NCBI RefSeq assembly: GCF_039978735.1
Contig: NZ_JBDWAS010000057.1
Coordinates: forward strand, 57,015-121,014
DNA: 64,000 bases
Direction: 5' to 3'
From: Maricaulis sp039978735
GTDB taxonomy: Bacteria > Pseudomonadota > Alphaproteobacteria > Caulobacterales > Maricaulaceae
The notes under the pieces are model-generated. The model ran no database searches. It was not told the origin of the DNA and worked only from the letters and a program-made list of their open reading frames with translations. The translations under genes and the position numbers were made by a program. Of the stretch, positions 26,435-34,903 are shown piece after piece; position 1 is the first letter of the stretch, and the number at the start of each line of letters is the position of its first letter.

Positions 26435-27538
26435 TCAGAGATGGCGTTCGACTTCCGCCAGAGCACCCACGAGGTGATAGAGTGTCGAGGCGGGCATGCC
26501 CGATGCCAGATCCTCGCCGTCTGCGCCCCGCTTGTCGATCCAGCCGCCAGAGACCACACCTTCCAGATGCCAGCGAACCAGTGCGCCGCAGGCCTGGTCG
26601 AGCTCGCTGCGGCTGCCCGCGACCGCGGCCGCGCGCACCCATTCGGTCTGCATCCAGGTGCGCGACCGGGCGTCGACAATATCGCCTTGCGCGGTCATGC
26701 CGGCCATCAGCAGGCCGGTCTGCGCACTGCGCCCCCGCTGCATGGCGCGCCGGTAGAGCACCGGCCCGGCTGGGTCCGCCGCGTGGCCCAGAAGGCGGCC
26801 ATGCTCGGCGAGCAGCCAGGTCCATTCACACCAGTGCCCCGGCTCGACATGGGCGCCCCGTTCGCCATGCGGCTGCCAGTCCGGTTCGAAGAACTCCCGC
26901 AACAGCCCGGTCTCCGCCACAAAGAAGTGCCGGTCGAAAAGCCCCTTGATCGCATCGATCCGCGGCACCAGAGCGGTCTCGCCTGTCAGCTCATAAAGCG
27001 ACAGCAGGGCCTCGAAGAGATGCATGTGCGGGTTTTGCCGGCGGGGCAGAAGTGGCGCCCCGATCGCCTCGCGGTAGCCGCCGTGATCGGCCGGCATGTG
27101 CGTGTCGAGAAAGACCAGCGTCTCGTGTGCCATGTCGAGGAAGCGCCCGGCACCGGTTGCTTTCCAGACCCAGGCCGCTGCCAGGATGATGAAGGCATGA
27201 TCGTAGAAATCGCGCCGGCTGTCGGCGACCCGGCCATCATCGTGAACCAGATGCACCCAGCCCGGCTGGCCGTCGGGCGAGCGGGCAATCCGTGCGAGCC
27301 GGTCCAGGCCGGCTTCGGCCAGGTCGGTGCGATCCAGCCAGCCCTCGCAGGCTGCTCGCGCAAAGACATAGGCCTGACGTGCCTGGGCCCGCACACGCCG
27401 GATATCGCCGGTTATGCCGGCCCCGTCCAGGTCGAGCGTTTCGAAGAAGCCGCCATTATGCCGGTCCCAGCCCCGCTCTGCCCAGAATGGCAGAGCCTGG
27501 CTGCGGCCCCAGTCGGCAAAACGGCGTGCATGCTCCAT
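26435..27538 (-). CDS. AGE-family epimerase/isomerase (possible mannose isomerase)
   Basis: A 367-residue (alpha/alpha)6-barrel protein of the N-acylglucosamine 2-epimerase family. Recognisable stretches: WDRHNGGFFETLD, RRVRAQARQAYVFARA, DFYDHAFIILAAAW, NPHMHLFEALLSLYE, EPGHWCEWTWLL (catalytic His region). Members act as mannose, mannose-6-phosphate or cellobiose isomerases/epimerases. Position next to pgi and close to a mannose-1-P guanylyltransferase favours a mannose or mannose-6-P role; specificity is inference. ATG 27538 is chosen over an upstream TTG. Confidence 0.85.
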   Translation of the reverse strand: MEHARRFADWGRSQALPFWAERGWDRHNGGFFETLDLDGAGITGDIRRVRAQARQAYVFARAACEGWLDRTDLAEAGLDRLARIARSPDGQPGWVHLVHDDGRVADSRRDFYDHAFIILAAAWVWKATGAGRFLDMAHETLVFLDTHMPADHGGYREAIGAPLLPRRQNPHMHLFEALLSLYELTGETALVPRIDAIKGLFDRHFFVAETGLLREFFEPDWQPHGERGAHVEPGHWCEWTWLLAEHGRLLGHAADPAGPVLYRRAMQRGRSAQTGLLMAGMTAQGDIVDARSRTWMQTEWVRAAAVAGSRSELDQACGALVRWHLEGVVSGGWIDKRGADGEDLASGMPASTLYHLVGALAEVERHL

Positions 27539-27575
27539 GGATGTCCCCGGCAAACTGCCCCCAAAGGAGGTCCTA

Positions 27576-28337
27576 TCAGCCCAGGGCGGCCATGTCCTCG
27601 TCGGAAACGTCGAAATTGGCGTAGACGTTCTGGACGTCGTCGCAGTCTTCCAGCGCTTCCATCATCTTCATCAGTGTCGCCACCTTGTCGCCGGTCACTT
27701 CGATGAGGTTCTGCGGCTTCCAGATCAGCTTGGCCGAGGAGGGATCTTCGAACGTGCCGGACAGGGCTGTCACGACATCCATCAGGTCCTCGCGGGCGGT
27801 GTAGATGATGTGTTCGCCTTCCTCGTCCTCGTCACCGGCTTCCGAAGTGACGTCCTCGGCGCCCGCCTCGATGGCGGCTTCCATCATGGTGTCTTCGTCC
27901 GCCTTGGAGAGCGGATAGCGGATCTCGCCGACATTATCGAACATGAAGGCGACGGAACCGGTCTCGCCCATATTCCCGCCATTCTTGGCGAAGGCCGTGC
28001 GCACCTCGGCAGCCGCCCGGTTGCGGTTGTCGGTCGACACTTCCACGATCACGCCGATCCCGGCCGGACCGAAGCCTTCATAGCGGATGTCTTCATAGGC
28101 TTCGCTGTCGCCGCCGGAGGCCTTGTCGATTGCACGCTGGATATTGTCCTTGGGCATCGACTGGCCCTTGGCGTTGGCCACCGCCAGGCGCAGACGGGGA
28201 TTGGCGTCAGGGTCCGGGCCGCCCATTTTCGCAGCGATCGAGATTTCCTTCGACAGACGCGAGAACAGCTTGGAGCGCAGCTTGTCCTGGCGTCCCTTGC
28301 GGTGCTGGATATTGGCCCATTTGGAGTGTCCGGCCAT
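27576..28337 (-). CDS. yebC: YebC/PmpR-family regulator (TACO1-like)
   Basis: 253 residues with the family opening MAGHSKWANIQHRKGRQDKLRSK split over the start; also NPRLRLAVANAKGQSMPKDNI, YEGFGPAGIGVIVE and FAKNGGNMGETGSVAFMF. YebC proteins act as DNA-binding regulators or, as recent work indicates, ribosome-associated factors that ease translation of proline stretches. Start set by the family N-terminus at ATG 28337. In many alphaproteobacteria yebC sits next to ruvC; here it is about 9 kb away. Confidence 0.95.
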   Translation of the reverse strand: MAGHSKWANIQHRKGRQDKLRSKLFSRLSKEISIAAKMGGPDPDANPRLRLAVANAKGQSMPKDNIQRAIDKASGGDSEAYEDIRYEGFGPAGIGVIVEVSTDNRNRAAAEVRTAFAKNGGNMGETGSVAFMFDNVGEIRYPLSKADEDTMMEAAIEAGAEDVTSEAGDEDEEGEHIIYTAREDLMDVVTALSGTFEDPSSAKLIWKPQNLIEVTGDKVATLMKMMEALEDCDDVQNVYANFDVSDEDMAALG

Positions 28338-28450
28338 GGTGACAATCCCTCTTCCTGCGGATTTGAGGGACACTGCATACTCAGATTGAGCGGCGATGGC
28401 CACTGCTCACGACACAAGAAGTACGCGCCCGGCCCCAGCCGAATTGCCCG

Positions 28451-29566
28451 TCAGAGCAGGTCTGCCCGTCCCTCGGCCTGCAGCGCTTCGACGATCGACT
28501 TGACCGACTGGCTGGCCTCCCGGCGCGTCACCAGGACAGCATCGGCGGTTTCCACCACGACAAGGTCGTCGACACCGACCACGCCGACCTTGCGGCCTGT
28601 CGACAGAACATAGCTGCCGCGCGTGTCGACCAGATCGACATCGCCACGCGTCACATTCCCCGCCTCGTCGCGCTCGGCAATGTCCCACAGCGCGCCCCAG
28701 GCGCCGACATCCGACCAGCCGATATCGGCCGGCACGACCGCGGCATTCTCCGTGCGCTCCATGACGGCATAGTCGAAGGAAATGGACGGGCAGGCCGAAA
28801 ACGCGGCAGCGTCGAGCCGCAGTGTCGACGAGTCCCCGGCGGCGGCCTCGACAGCGGCCCGGCTGGCCGTCAGAACATCCGGGCAATGCTGCGACATCTC
28901 GGCGGCAAGATGGCCGGCCCCGAACAGGAATATGCCGGCGTTCCAGTAGTAGCCCCCATCGGCGAGGAAGCCCTTGGCACGCTCCAGATCAGGTTTTTCC
29001 GTGAAGGCCCTGACGCGGTAGCCGCCGTCCAGTGCCTCACCCCGGCGGATATAGCCATAGCCGGTTTCCGGGCGCTCGGGCTGGATACCGAAGGTGATGA
29101 TGTGGCCGTTCTCGGCAAGTCCGGCCCCGGTTGCGACTGCCGCCCTGAAGCCGGCCGCGTCGCGAATATGATGATCGGCCGGAAGCAACAGGATCAGCGC
29201 GTCGTCGCCATACTCGCGTCGAACCAGCTCGGCCGCCACGGCTGCGACCGGCGCCGTATTCCGCCCTGCAGGCTCCACCACGAGGCGAACGGCGCCGGCA
29301 TCCATCGCCTCGAGCTGAGACCGGGCCAGGTCGCACTGACGCTCATTGAGCACGACGATCGGCGGTTCGAAATGATAGTGCTCGTCCGCGCCGCTGACAC
29401 GGCGAACAGTTTCCTGCAGCATCGTCTGACCGGAAACCAGCGCGTGGAGCTGTTTGGGGTGCGCGGTGCGCGAGAGCGGCCAGAGCCGCGTTCCGGAGCC
29501 GCCGGACATGATCACTGGTACGATACGGGTCACGCGCTCCCCCGGAGTTTCCTGCAGGCGCATCAT
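28451..29566 (-). CDS. manC: Mannose-1-phosphate guanylyltransferase (GDP-mannose pyrophosphorylase)
   Basis: 371 residues. The nucleotidyltransferase signature PVIMSGGSGTRLWPLSR (near residue 17-33) is followed by KQLHALVSGQTMLQ, VVEPAGRNTAPVAAVAA, LLPADHHI, FTEKPD, YYWNAGIFLF and FDYAVMERTENAAVVPADIGWSDVGAW. It makes GDP-mannose from GTP and mannose-1-P for exopolysaccharide, LPS or GDP-fucose. The C-terminal phosphomannose-isomerase domain of type II bifunctional enzymes is absent, so the AGE-family gene nearby could supply the isomerase. Either of two adjacent ATGs, or a GTG 33 bases in, may be the start. Confidence 0.92.
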   Translation of the reverse strand: MMRLQETPGERVTRIVPVIMSGGSGTRLWPLSRTAHPKQLHALVSGQTMLQETVRRVSGADEHYHFEPPIVVLNERQCDLARSQLEAMDAGAVRLVVEPAGRNTAPVAAVAAELVRREYGDDALILLLPADHHIRDAAGFRAAVATGAGLAENGHIITFGIQPERPETGYGYIRRGEALDGGYRVRAFTEKPDLERAKGFLADGGYYWNAGIFLFGAGHLAAEMSQHCPDVLTASRAAVEAAAGDSSTLRLDAAAFSACPSISFDYAVMERTENAAVVPADIGWSDVGAWGALWDIAERDEAGNVTRGDVDLVDTRGSYVLSTGRKVGVVGVDDLVVVETADAVLVTRREASQSVKSIVEALQAEGRADLL

Positions 29567-29627
29567 CCCGCGCGACCGCTTCAGATCAAGGTCTTATCTC
29601 AGGAAACCAGCGGAGCTGGCCGCAGGC

Positions 29628-29903
29628 TCACAGATAATAACGCTCCTTGCGGAACCCGGTTTCTGCCGCCGGCGGGAAGTCGTGAACCGACAGATAGGCG
29701 AGGAAGCGGCCGAGCAGGTCAGCATTGTCCGTCTGAACGACACGGATATGAGCCCCGTCGTCCTCAAGCCGGGTCGTGAAGACACAGGCCTCCTCGTCGC
29801 CCGACGCGGTTTCCTTGTCGCACAGCCGGAGGAAGTCCGTCATGTGCCGGTCGAACACATAGGCGTCCTGTGCGCGTTCGAAGCGGATCGTCTGCTTGAA
29901 CAT
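29628..29903 (-). CDS. Small conserved-looking protein of unknown function
   Basis: 91 residues starting MFKQTIRFERAQDAYVFDRHM, with AGGGGA about six bases upstream of ATG 29903. Sequence is mixed alpha/beta without signal peptide or membrane helix; strands such as ACVFTTRLEDDGAHIRVVQTD suggest a compact cytosolic fold. No family recognised. Same strand as manC with a 61-bp gap, so co-transcription is possible. Confidence 0.6.
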   Translation of the reverse strand: MFKQTIRFERAQDAYVFDRHMTDFLRLCDKETASGDEEACVFTTRLEDDGAHIRVVQTDNADLLGRFLAYLSVHDFPPAAETGFRKERYYL

Positions 29904-30164
29904 GAATTCCCCTGCACTCACTGACCTGACTGGCATCACACGCAAGAATCATTCCCCCACCAGCGAACGCATGCCGGCCCAAAGCGATCCACCTGGAGCG
30001 CAGCCCGCTCCAACTGAGCGGAGCGCGCCTGGCCGGCACCGGACACTTTCGCAGGCAAGCCGCGAAAATCCGGTCTTGTCACGCTAGCGAAGGCGGTGAG
30101 ACGATCAAGCGAGGCGAGCGGCTGGAAATGGAAGAAACCGCCACGACGCATCATTTTTGTCACA

Positions 30165-30980
30165 TCAGTCGGGAATATATTCCGAAAGCTGGCCACCAAT
30201 CCGCACAGGTTCGCACCGCACAGCCAGGCCGGTCGCATCGTCCGTTTCTACGAAAACGCCGCACAGCGTCGCCTCTCCGGTCGCCGGCTCGAAGCGGCCG
30301 GAGCGCATACGGGTGGTGAAACGGCGCAGGGGCTCTTCCTTGTCCATGCCAATGACACTGTCATAGTCGCCGCACATGCCGGCATCGGTCTGGTAGGCTG
30401 TGCCGCCCGGCAGGATACGCGTGTCCGAAGTCGGCACATGCGTATGGGTACCGACCACGAGACTGGCACGGCCGTCGCAGAACACGCCCATCGCCATCTT
30501 CTCACTGGTCGCCTCGCCGTGGAAGTCCAGCAGCACCGCGTCCGCAACCACGCCCAACGGCGCCGCCGCCAGCTCCCGTTCAACAGCCGCGAACGGATCG
30601 TCCAGCGTTTCCATGAAGAGATTGCCCATGGCGTTGATCACCAGGATGCGGCGCCCGTCGGACAAGTCGTAGAGATTGGCGCCAGCACCCGGCGTCGATC
30701 CCACCGGATAATTGGCCGGTCGCAGGAGACGGGGCTCCCGCTCGATATAGCTCAGCGCCTCGCGCTGGTCCCAGGCGTGATTGCCCAGCGTTATGACATC
30801 GGCACCCAGATCAAACAGCTGATTGCAGATCCGCTCGGTAATCCCGAAACCTGCCGCCGCGTTCTCGGCATTGATGACCACGAAATCGAGCGCCAGGCGT
30901 TCCCGGAGGTCCGGCAAGTGGTCCTCGACAGCGCGACGACCGGTCTTTCCGACAATATCTCCAAAGAAGGCGAGGCGCAT
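30165..30980 (-). CDS. YmdB-like metallophosphoesterase (TIGR00282 family)
   Basis: 271 residues with all family metal-site motifs in order: FFGDIVGKTGR, NAENAAAGFGIT, LGNHAWDQ, DFHGEATSEKMAMG and VGTHTHVPTSD. The Bacillus homologue YmdB is a cyclic-nucleotide phosphodiesterase affecting biofilm and motility; substrate in alphaproteobacteria is not settled. Start at ATG 30980 with AAAGGA upstream. Usually adjacent to the 5-formyl-THF cyclo-ligase gene in this class; here it is 13 kb away. Confidence 0.9.
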   Translation of the reverse strand: MRLAFFGDIVGKTGRRAVEDHLPDLRERLALDFVVINAENAAAGFGITERICNQLFDLGADVITLGNHAWDQREALSYIEREPRLLRPANYPVGSTPGAGANLYDLSDGRRILVINAMGNLFMETLDDPFAAVERELAAAPLGVVADAVLLDFHGEATSEKMAMGVFCDGRASLVVGTHTHVPTSDTRILPGGTAYQTDAGMCGDYDSVIGMDKEEPLRRFTTRMRSGRFEPATGEATLCGVFVETDDATGLAVRCEPVRIGGQLSEYIPD

Positions 30981-31094
30981 ATTCCATCCTTTTTCGTGCT
31001 CGATTGCGCGCTTGTGCCGCCAGCCGAAGGCGACATTGCAACCGTTCTTGTTCTGGTTCATTAGGAGGGCAAAGAAAAGAGTGGGTAACAATCC

Positions 31095-32129
31095 TTGAGC
31101 GTTCATCAGCCCGTCCCGCAGATTTCAGCGCCCCATGTCGGTGCAACGCCGGACGATGCCGACCTGCCGGAAGTCGCCGTCATTGTCCCTGTCTACAAGG
31201 GCGCTGCGATGCTGGGAGAACTCGTTCGCCGCTTGCGCGAAACGCTGCGCGGGATCGATGCCCGCTACCAGATCGTGCTGGTGGATGACCGCAGCCCGGA
31301 CGAAAGCTGGACCGGTATTCTCGCGGAGAGCGCTGCTGATCCCGGCGTGCTGGGGGTAAGACTGAGCCGTAATTTCGGCCAGCACGCCGCGATCTCCGCA
31401 GGCATGGCACACGCCCGGGCGCGCTGGTATGTGGTGATGGACTGTGACCTGCAGGACCCGCCCGAGGCGATTGCGGATTTGTACCGTCATGCGATCGAGA
31501 CCGATGCCGACGTTGTGATCGCCGAGCGCGAGACATCCGGATTGGGCGCCGGGCGCAATCTGGGCTCCACCCTGTTCAACACCGCATTGCGCTGGTCGTC
31601 CGGTCTCGAAGTTTCAAGCAAGTTCGGAAACTTCAGAATATTCTCCGACAAGGTTGCCGCGGCTTTCCGGGCCTATCCTGAGCAGCTGCGCCTCTTTCCC
31701 GCGATCATGACGCAGCTTGGTTTCGAAACGCGCCGCCTGCGCCTGCCACGCAATGAGCGAGCCGAGGGCAAATCGTCCTACAACCTGTTCAAGCTTGCCA
31801 AGCTCGGTCTGGAAACCATCATCGCCTATTCCGAAAAGCCGCTCTGGCTGATGACCGGGGTCGGTGTTGCGGTGTGTATCGCCAGCGTGCTCTTCGGCCT
31901 GACCATTACGGTCAACGCGCTGGTCAACGGTATATCCGTCCCCGGTTACGCCTCCCTGGCGAGCCTGATATCCTTCCTGGGTGGCCTGCAGGTCTTCCTG
32001 ATCAGCCTGGTCGGCCTCTATGTCGGACGGGCACTGGCGGAGGCGAAACGGCGGCCGGTCTTCATCGTCGACAGGCTTGCAACGGCGGGCACTCCCGGCA
32101 CCCCCCAACGTCCGAAGGACACGCCATGA
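31095..32129 (+). CDS. GtrB/DPM-like family 2 glycosyltransferase with C-terminal membrane helices
   Basis: 344 residues. The GT-A domain (about 25-240) has VAVIVPVYKGA, the nucleotide-binding VDDRSPD, SRNFGQHAAISAGMAHA, VMDCDLQDPPE (DxD) and KFGNFRIFSDKVA; LPRNERAEGKSSYNLFKL is the DPM/ArnC-type motif. Two helices (about 255-275 and 290-315) place it at the membrane, as in GtrB/ArnC proteins that put a sugar on undecaprenyl phosphate. The only workable start is TTG 31095, since a stop lies nine bases upstream; no clear ribosome-binding site. ATGA overlap with the acyltransferase gene. Confidence 0.9.
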   Translation: MSVHQPVPQISAPHVGATPDDADLPEVAVIVPVYKGAAMLGELVRRLRETLRGIDARYQIVLVDDRSPDESWTGILAESAADPGVLGVRLSRNFGQHAAISAGMAHARARWYVVMDCDLQDPPEAIADLYRHAIETDADVVIAERETSGLGAGRNLGSTLFNTALRWSSGLEVSSKFGNFRIFSDKVAAAFRAYPEQLRLFPAIMTQLGFETRRLRLPRNERAEGKSSYNLFKLAKLGLETIIAYSEKPLWLMTGVGVAVCIASVLFGLTITVNALVNGISVPGYASLASLISFLGGLQVFLISLVGLYVGRALAEAKRRPVFIVDRLATAGTPGTPQRPKDTP

Positions 32130-32983
32130 GCGAGACGCGCTACCCCTCACGTATCGACGGCACGATCGAGGCTGATGAAGTCATTATCGGCGAGGGCGCA
32201 ATCGTCGAGGAAGGCGCGATAATCCGGGGCAAATCGGGGCCGGCAAAGCGTGTCGTTATCGGTGACTTTGCCTATGTGGGGGCCGGCGCCAAGATCCTGT
32301 GCCCCGAATTCGTCATCGGCGACTATACCAAGCTGCACGAGCGCGCCTTCTGCCACGGCGTTCACCCCCTGCGTATCGGCCGGAATTGCTGGTTTGGCGG
32401 CAATGTGATCCTGGACACGATGGGCGGGCTGGATATTGACGACAATGTCGGGATCGGCGCGGGCAGCCAGATCTGGACCCATGCGCAATTCGGCGATGTC
32501 GTGGAGGGATCGCGCTTCTACTCCCACAAATACATGCACATCGGAAAAGACGCCTGGCTGGTGGGACATTGTCTGGTCTCTCCCGTTCGCATCGAACCGA
32601 AGAGCATGGCGATGCTGGGCTCGGTCGTTACCGGCGACATGCTGGAGAACCGGATTTATGGCGGCGCACCGGCCAAGGACCTTTCGGACAAGATCGGCTT
32701 CCAGTTTCTGGACCGCACGGTCGACGAGAAAATCGCCAAGCTGCAGGAGTTCATCGACGCGTTCGAAGCCGAGAACCCGCAATTTGCCGGACAGCTTGTC
32801 GCCGTCGACAGCCTCCCGGAGGCCCCCGACCCGCAGACATCCTATTTCAACCTGTCGGACCGGACCTATACCCGCCGCCGTTCCGCGGCAGAGACCGCTT
32901 TCCTCAGGAAGAATGTCCCGCTGATCAAGTTTGTGCCCCACGACGCGCCGGAGTTCTACCGTCCGTCTGCCCCGGCAGCCTGA
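32126..32983 (+). CDS. Hexapeptide-repeat (left-handed beta-helix) acyltransferase
   Basis: 285 residues. Hexapeptide repeats occupy about 12-195 (VIIGEGAIVEEGAIIRG, VVIGDFAYVGAGAKILC, LDIDDNVGIGAGSQIWTH, HIGKDAWLVGH, AMLGSVVTGDM); a helical C-terminal tail follows. Such enzymes transfer acetyl or similar groups from acyl-CoA to sugars. Coupled to the GtrB-like gene by an ATGA overlap and one base from gtrA, so it probably N-acylates the amino sugar made by the WecE-type enzyme nearby. Exact acyl group and acceptor unknown. Confidence 0.85.
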   Translation: MSETRYPSRIDGTIEADEVIIGEGAIVEEGAIIRGKSGPAKRVVIGDFAYVGAGAKILCPEFVIGDYTKLHERAFCHGVHPLRIGRNCWFGGNVILDTMGGLDIDDNVGIGAGSQIWTHAQFGDVVEGSRFYSHKYMHIGKDAWLVGHCLVSPVRIEPKSMAMLGSVVTGDMLENRIYGGAPAKDLSDKIGFQFLDRTVDEKIAKLQEFIDAFEAENPQFAGQLVAVDSLPEAPDPQTSYFNLSDRTYTRRRSAAETAFLRKNVPLIKFVPHDAPEFYRPSAPAA

Positions 32984-32984
32984 C

Positions 32985-33413
32985 ATGTTTCCGGATCGGG
33001 TTTCATTGCCCCGGCCCGCCACCCATCCGGCGCTGTTCCGGCTGTTGCGCTATCTGGTGGTAGGTGGCGGAACCAATCTGCTGCTTTATCTGGCTTATCT
33101 CGGCATCACCTTTCTCGGCGTGTCGCCGGAAGTTGCGACAACCGGAGCCTTTGCGGCCGGCATGGCGATCACCTACCTGCTCAACCGGGGCTGGACATTC
33201 CGCAGCACCCACGCCTGGCAACGCACAGCTCCTCGCTATGTCGCTGCCTATCTGATGGGATACGTCGTGCAGATCAGTGCGCTGGCGGGGCTCTACCGAC
33301 TGCTCGACATACCGCACCCGCTCGCCCAGCTTGTCGCGATGGGCCTGGCGGCTGTGACGATTTTTTTGTCACTGCAGTTCTGGGTCTTTGCAGAGCAAAC
33401 GCCGCAAGACTGA
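32985..33413 (+). CDS. GtrA-family polyprenyl-linked sugar flippase
   Basis: 142 residues with four predicted membrane helices (about 20-42, 48-68, 85-105, 112-132) and the GtrA pattern RYLVVGGGTNLLLYLAYL, YLLNRGWTFRS and LSLQFWVF. GtrA proteins move undecaprenyl-phosphate-linked sugars made by GtrB across the inner membrane. It begins one base after the acyltransferase stop, third gene of the rightward gtr-like operon. Convergent with the GT-C-like gene. Confidence 0.9.
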   Translation: MFPDRVSLPRPATHPALFRLLRYLVVGGGTNLLLYLAYLGITFLGVSPEVATTGAFAAGMAITYLLNRGWTFRSTHAWQRTAPRYVAAYLMGYVVQISALAGLYRLLDIPHPLAQLVAMGLAAVTIFLSLQFWVFAEQTPQD

Positions 33414-33421
33414 CGCGACAC

Positions 33422-34903
33422 TCACTCGGAAATGCGCACGGCCCGCCTTTGACGCACGAGGTCGACAGCCGCCTGACACATCTCCAGCGGGCGGCGGCAC
33501 CGCAGCGCCTGCGCGTCCTGTTCCGTGAGAACGGGGTGCCCGTAGAATATCTCGGCCTGGCGCGACATATAGCGGCGTGTGTAGCCGACCTGTTCCTGAA
33601 GATATGCCGCATACCCCCACATCGAAGCCAGGCTGACCAGCAGCATCGCACCGGCTCCGGCGGCTGCGGCGATGCTCGACCACCGCGCAAAGTGCTGGCG
33701 GGGCGCACTGCGTTCAACGACGAGTGCTCGCACAGCGAACAGGAAAGCCAGCAGGACACCGAGCCAGAAGAAGCTCAACACGCCTTGATAACGGGGCGCT
33801 TCGACCACGCCTCGCACCAGTCCCGCACCAATGGCGGCAAGCACCGCATGTCCCATGAGTGCCAGCACAACGATATGTCCGCGGGCGATCAGGAATGGCG
33901 CCACGGCCACACTGCAGATTGCGCACAACACCAGCAGCCCGGCCTTGATCGCCTCGGCCTTGTCAGTGAGCTCGAAATGCCCCGTCAGGGTCGCCCCTCC
34001 AAGGCTCTGATAGACCCCGGACCGAACCCAGCCGACGAGATCGGCCAGCCCGACACTGCCGGGATCCGGCGCCCGATAGCCGGTCTTCGCCAGAAGCGCG
34101 TCATACAGCAGCCAGCTGGCCGCGAAGCCGGCGATTACCACGCCATGGCGCAGATAGGCCCTCGGCAAGGAAGCCAGGTCTCCGGCCCGGGCCCGGACAA
34201 AAATATCCGGCAATGACACGAACACCATCGCCGCGAAGCCGGCAGCGTAGAAGGTCTTGAAAGTCGCCACGCCCACAATGAAGACAGGCACAATTGCCAC
34301 GACGAGAAAGGTCAGGTGTCCGATCCGCCGGCGCAGATAAAGCGCGGTACACACCAATGTCGCCGTGAATGCGACATAGGCAAGATTGCCGTTCAGGGCG
34401 AGCATGTCATAGCTGAAGTCGACTGAACGCAGCGGCGTGAAAACAAAAAAAGCGACCATCACCGCGCCGATGGCCGTCCACACGGCCCGGTATTGCGTAT
34501 TCACAGTGTCCGCATCTCGCTCGAACTCGGCGATATACCAGCGGATAAGCATCACCAGCCCGATCAGGGCGAGCGGACCGGTGGCCGAGAACACAAGCGT
34601 GTTATAGCCGAACTGCTCCAGGAGCAGATACGACATGATCTTGTAGGAAAAGTGGAAATGAGGCCCCTGGCTGTGCAGCAGGTAGTCGGGGTCCAGCATG
34701 CTCTCGGCGCCCATTATCGCCGGGATGAAAAAGTTCAGGTCGTCTGCGGAAGGAATGCCGCTCTTGAACCGGAACAGGTAGACCACCCACAGCAGAGCGA
34801 AGACAGCTGCACACGTGAAGTACACAAGCCCGGACGGCCCGGCGTTGAAATGGCTTTTCGCCGGCGACCCTGCCAACCGATTATCGCGACCGGCATCAGC
34901 CAT
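33422..34903 (-). CDS. Polytopic membrane protein, candidate GT-C (GtrC-like) glycosyltransferase
   Basis: 493 residues with about ten hydrophobic helices spread over residues 28-435 and a soluble C-terminal tail of about 60 residues. The first extracytoplasmic loop holds the acidic motif SADDLNFF, placed like the catalytic Asp/Glu motif of GT-C transferases using lipid-linked sugars. No family is recognised with certainty. Eight-base overlap with the upstream WecE-type gene and convergence with the gtrB/gtrA-like operon suggest it is the acceptor-specific transferase. O-antigen polymerase is an alternative. Confidence 0.65.
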   Translation of the reverse strand: MADAGRDNRLAGSPAKSHFNAGPSGLVYFTCAAVFALLWVVYLFRFKSGIPSADDLNFFIPAIMGAESMLDPDYLLHSQGPHFHFSYKIMSYLLLEQFGYNTLVFSATGPLALIGLVMLIRWYIAEFERDADTVNTQYRAVWTAIGAVMVAFFVFTPLRSVDFSYDMLALNGNLAYVAFTATLVCTALYLRRRIGHLTFLVVAIVPVFIVGVATFKTFYAAGFAAMVFVSLPDIFVRARAGDLASLPRAYLRHGVVIAGFAASWLLYDALLAKTGYRAPDPGSVGLADLVGWVRSGVYQSLGGATLTGHFELTDKAEAIKAGLLVLCAICSVAVAPFLIARGHIVVLALMGHAVLAAIGAGLVRGVVEAPRYQGVLSFFWLGVLLAFLFAVRALVVERSAPRQHFARWSSIAAAAGAGAMLLVSLASMWGYAAYLQEQVGYTRRYMSRQAEIFYGHPVLTEQDAQALRCRRPLEMCQAAVDLVRQRRAVRISE

